From the NCBI GenBank assembly GCA_964021645.1, contig CAXIAD010000113.1, positions 1-6,271 of the forward strand: a stretch of 6,271 bases of DNA, written 5' to 3'. How positions within the stretch are numbered: the first letter of the stretch is position 1; each line of letters begins with the position of its first letter. The DNA is from CANLDA01 sp964021645 (GTDB lineage: Bacteria; Pseudomonadota; Alphaproteobacteria; Rhodobacterales; Rhodobacteraceae). Shown here in pieces: positions 5,683 through 6,271 of this stretch. Under the pieces are notes generated by a model. The model saw only the letters and a program-made list of their open reading frames with translations, was not told where the DNA came from and ran no database searches. The translations under genes were made by a program, and so were the position numbers.

Positions 5683-6271
5683 TCAGAAGAAGCTTTCTGT
5701 CTCGTCAAGTAAAGGCGCCTCTGTCGTCGGGATGAATACAAACGCATCCGTCGTTGTCACATGGAACAGCACATCCTGAAAATCATTGTCCACATTGGAT
5801 TGATCTTCAAACCCGATGACCAGACCGTCGATTTCATTGCCTTCGTTCCCATCCAAATCGTCAACATTGTATCCGGAAACTACGTGTTCTTTGCCGTCTT
5901 CGTTGAACGCGCTTGAAAAGCTATGGAATACCAGTCGATCGGTTTCGTAGACGTCTATGATACCCCCGAACCCCAAAGCAACACCATTGACTGCAAGGCG
6001 TACGTTCTCTGGGTCTGACGAATTGGCCGTGTCATCGTTCTCATCAACAAAGCTCAGCAAATCTTCATCATCAAGGCTATTTGCCCAGCTTGTCCCAAGC
6101 GTCACGATGAAAAATCCGATCTGATTGCCGTCTTCGACATCCGTGATCGTCGCCGTTGCAGATGGATCAAGTAAGACATCGTTGAACAGCAATCTCACAT
6201 CTACAATGTCCCCCACACCGTCAACTTCATAAACACCCAATGCGTTGTCATAGTTAGCGTCGGCATTGCTC
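5683..6271 (-). CDS. second tandem DUF4114-type acidic protein, partial (N-terminus beyond window)
   Basis: The frame is open from the right edge to the TGA at 5683-5685 and gives about 195 residues. It starts inside the protein with SNADANYDNALGVYEVDG, which aligns with residues 182 onward of the neighbouring 365-residue protein. A TTG at 6240 is not the start, because the homology continues upstream through the edge. Hand alignment gives about 128 identities over 184 aligned positions (roughly 70%), including DGNQIGFFIV, HVVSGYNVDDLDG, GNEIDGLVIGFEDQS, DNDFQDVLFHV, DAFVFIPTT and the tail DETESFF. The main length difference is about 11 extra residues, LGFGGIIDVYE, between the AVNGVA and VFHSFS segments. 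Like its neighbour it is highly acidic, cysteine-free in the visible part, and a likely type I secretion substrate. Whether it also has the RTX-like N-terminus cannot be seen. Confidence 0.88.
   Translation of the reverse strand, partial: SNADANYDNALGVYEVDGVGDIVDVRLLFNDVLLDPSATATITDVEDGNQIGFFIVTLGTSWANSLDDEDLLSFVDENDDTANSSDPENVRLAVNGVALGFGGIIDVYETDRLVFHSFSSAFNEDGKEHVVSGYNVDDLDGNEGNEIDGLVIGFEDQSNVDNDFQDVLFHVTTTDAFVFIPTTEAPLLDETESFF

Noticed and set aside
5677..5696. Small inverted repeat GCTTC-AGAA-GAAGC over the stop of the right-hand paralogue, as a terminator
   Set aside because: The stem is only 5 bp and no T-run follows on the coding strand; it largely reflects the codons for the conserved Ser-Phe-Phe tail.
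5683..6240. A complete gene starting at the TTG at 6240
   Set aside because: Homology to the neighbouring protein continues in frame upstream of this codon to the window edge, so the gene is cut rather than short.
1..6271. CRISPR array, toxin-antitoxin, phage or transposon genes
   Set aside because: No regularly spaced repeats and no such protein families were recognised; apart from short gaps, all sequence is accounted for by the genes listed.

Overview
The window reads like a chromosomal segment of an alphaproteobacterium, most likely of the Rhodobacterales/roseobacter group. This is inferred from the divergent putA-putR pair (known from Rhodobacter and Agrobacterium), from a PutA without an N-terminal DNA-binding domain but with an extra C-terminal domain, and from moderately GC-rich DNA with AT-rich gaps. 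It is not proven by any phylogenetic marker.

Layout, left to right. Positions 1-54 hold the 5' part of a leftward tRNA-Leu with anticodon UAA, cut by the window edge. Positions 55-221 are non-coding. Positions 222-3641, leftward, encode a full-length 1139-residue PutA, the bifunctional proline dehydrogenase and glutamate-semialdehyde dehydrogenase. Positions 3642-3746 are a short AT-rich divergent control region with several palindromes. Positions 3747-4211, rightward, encode PutR, an Lrp/AsnC-family regulator. A strong hairpin at 4197-4223 encloses the putR stop codon and is placed to end transcription from both sides. Positions 4301-5398, leftward, encode a very acidic 365-residue protein with degenerate RTX-like calcium-binding repeats at the N-terminus and a DUF4114-type C-terminal region, probably exported by a type I system. 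Positions 5399-5682 are non-coding and contain a 15-bp-arm inverted repeat. Positions 5683-6271 encode the C-terminal part of a second, tandem paralogue of that acidic protein (about 70% identical by hand count), running off the right edge.

The genes form two functional blocks. In the first, PutR senses proline and controls putA, whose product oxidises proline to glutamate for carbon and nitrogen supply. The second is a tandem family of probable secreted calcium-binding proteins with no visible link to proline metabolism.

The main points for a second look are an 11-G run in putA that would remove the C-terminal domain on +1 or -1 slippage, the palindromic putA/putR control region, the terminator hairpin with a stop codon as its loop, and the DUF4114 tandem duplication. 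I see no CRISPR array, transposase, phage gene or defence system.
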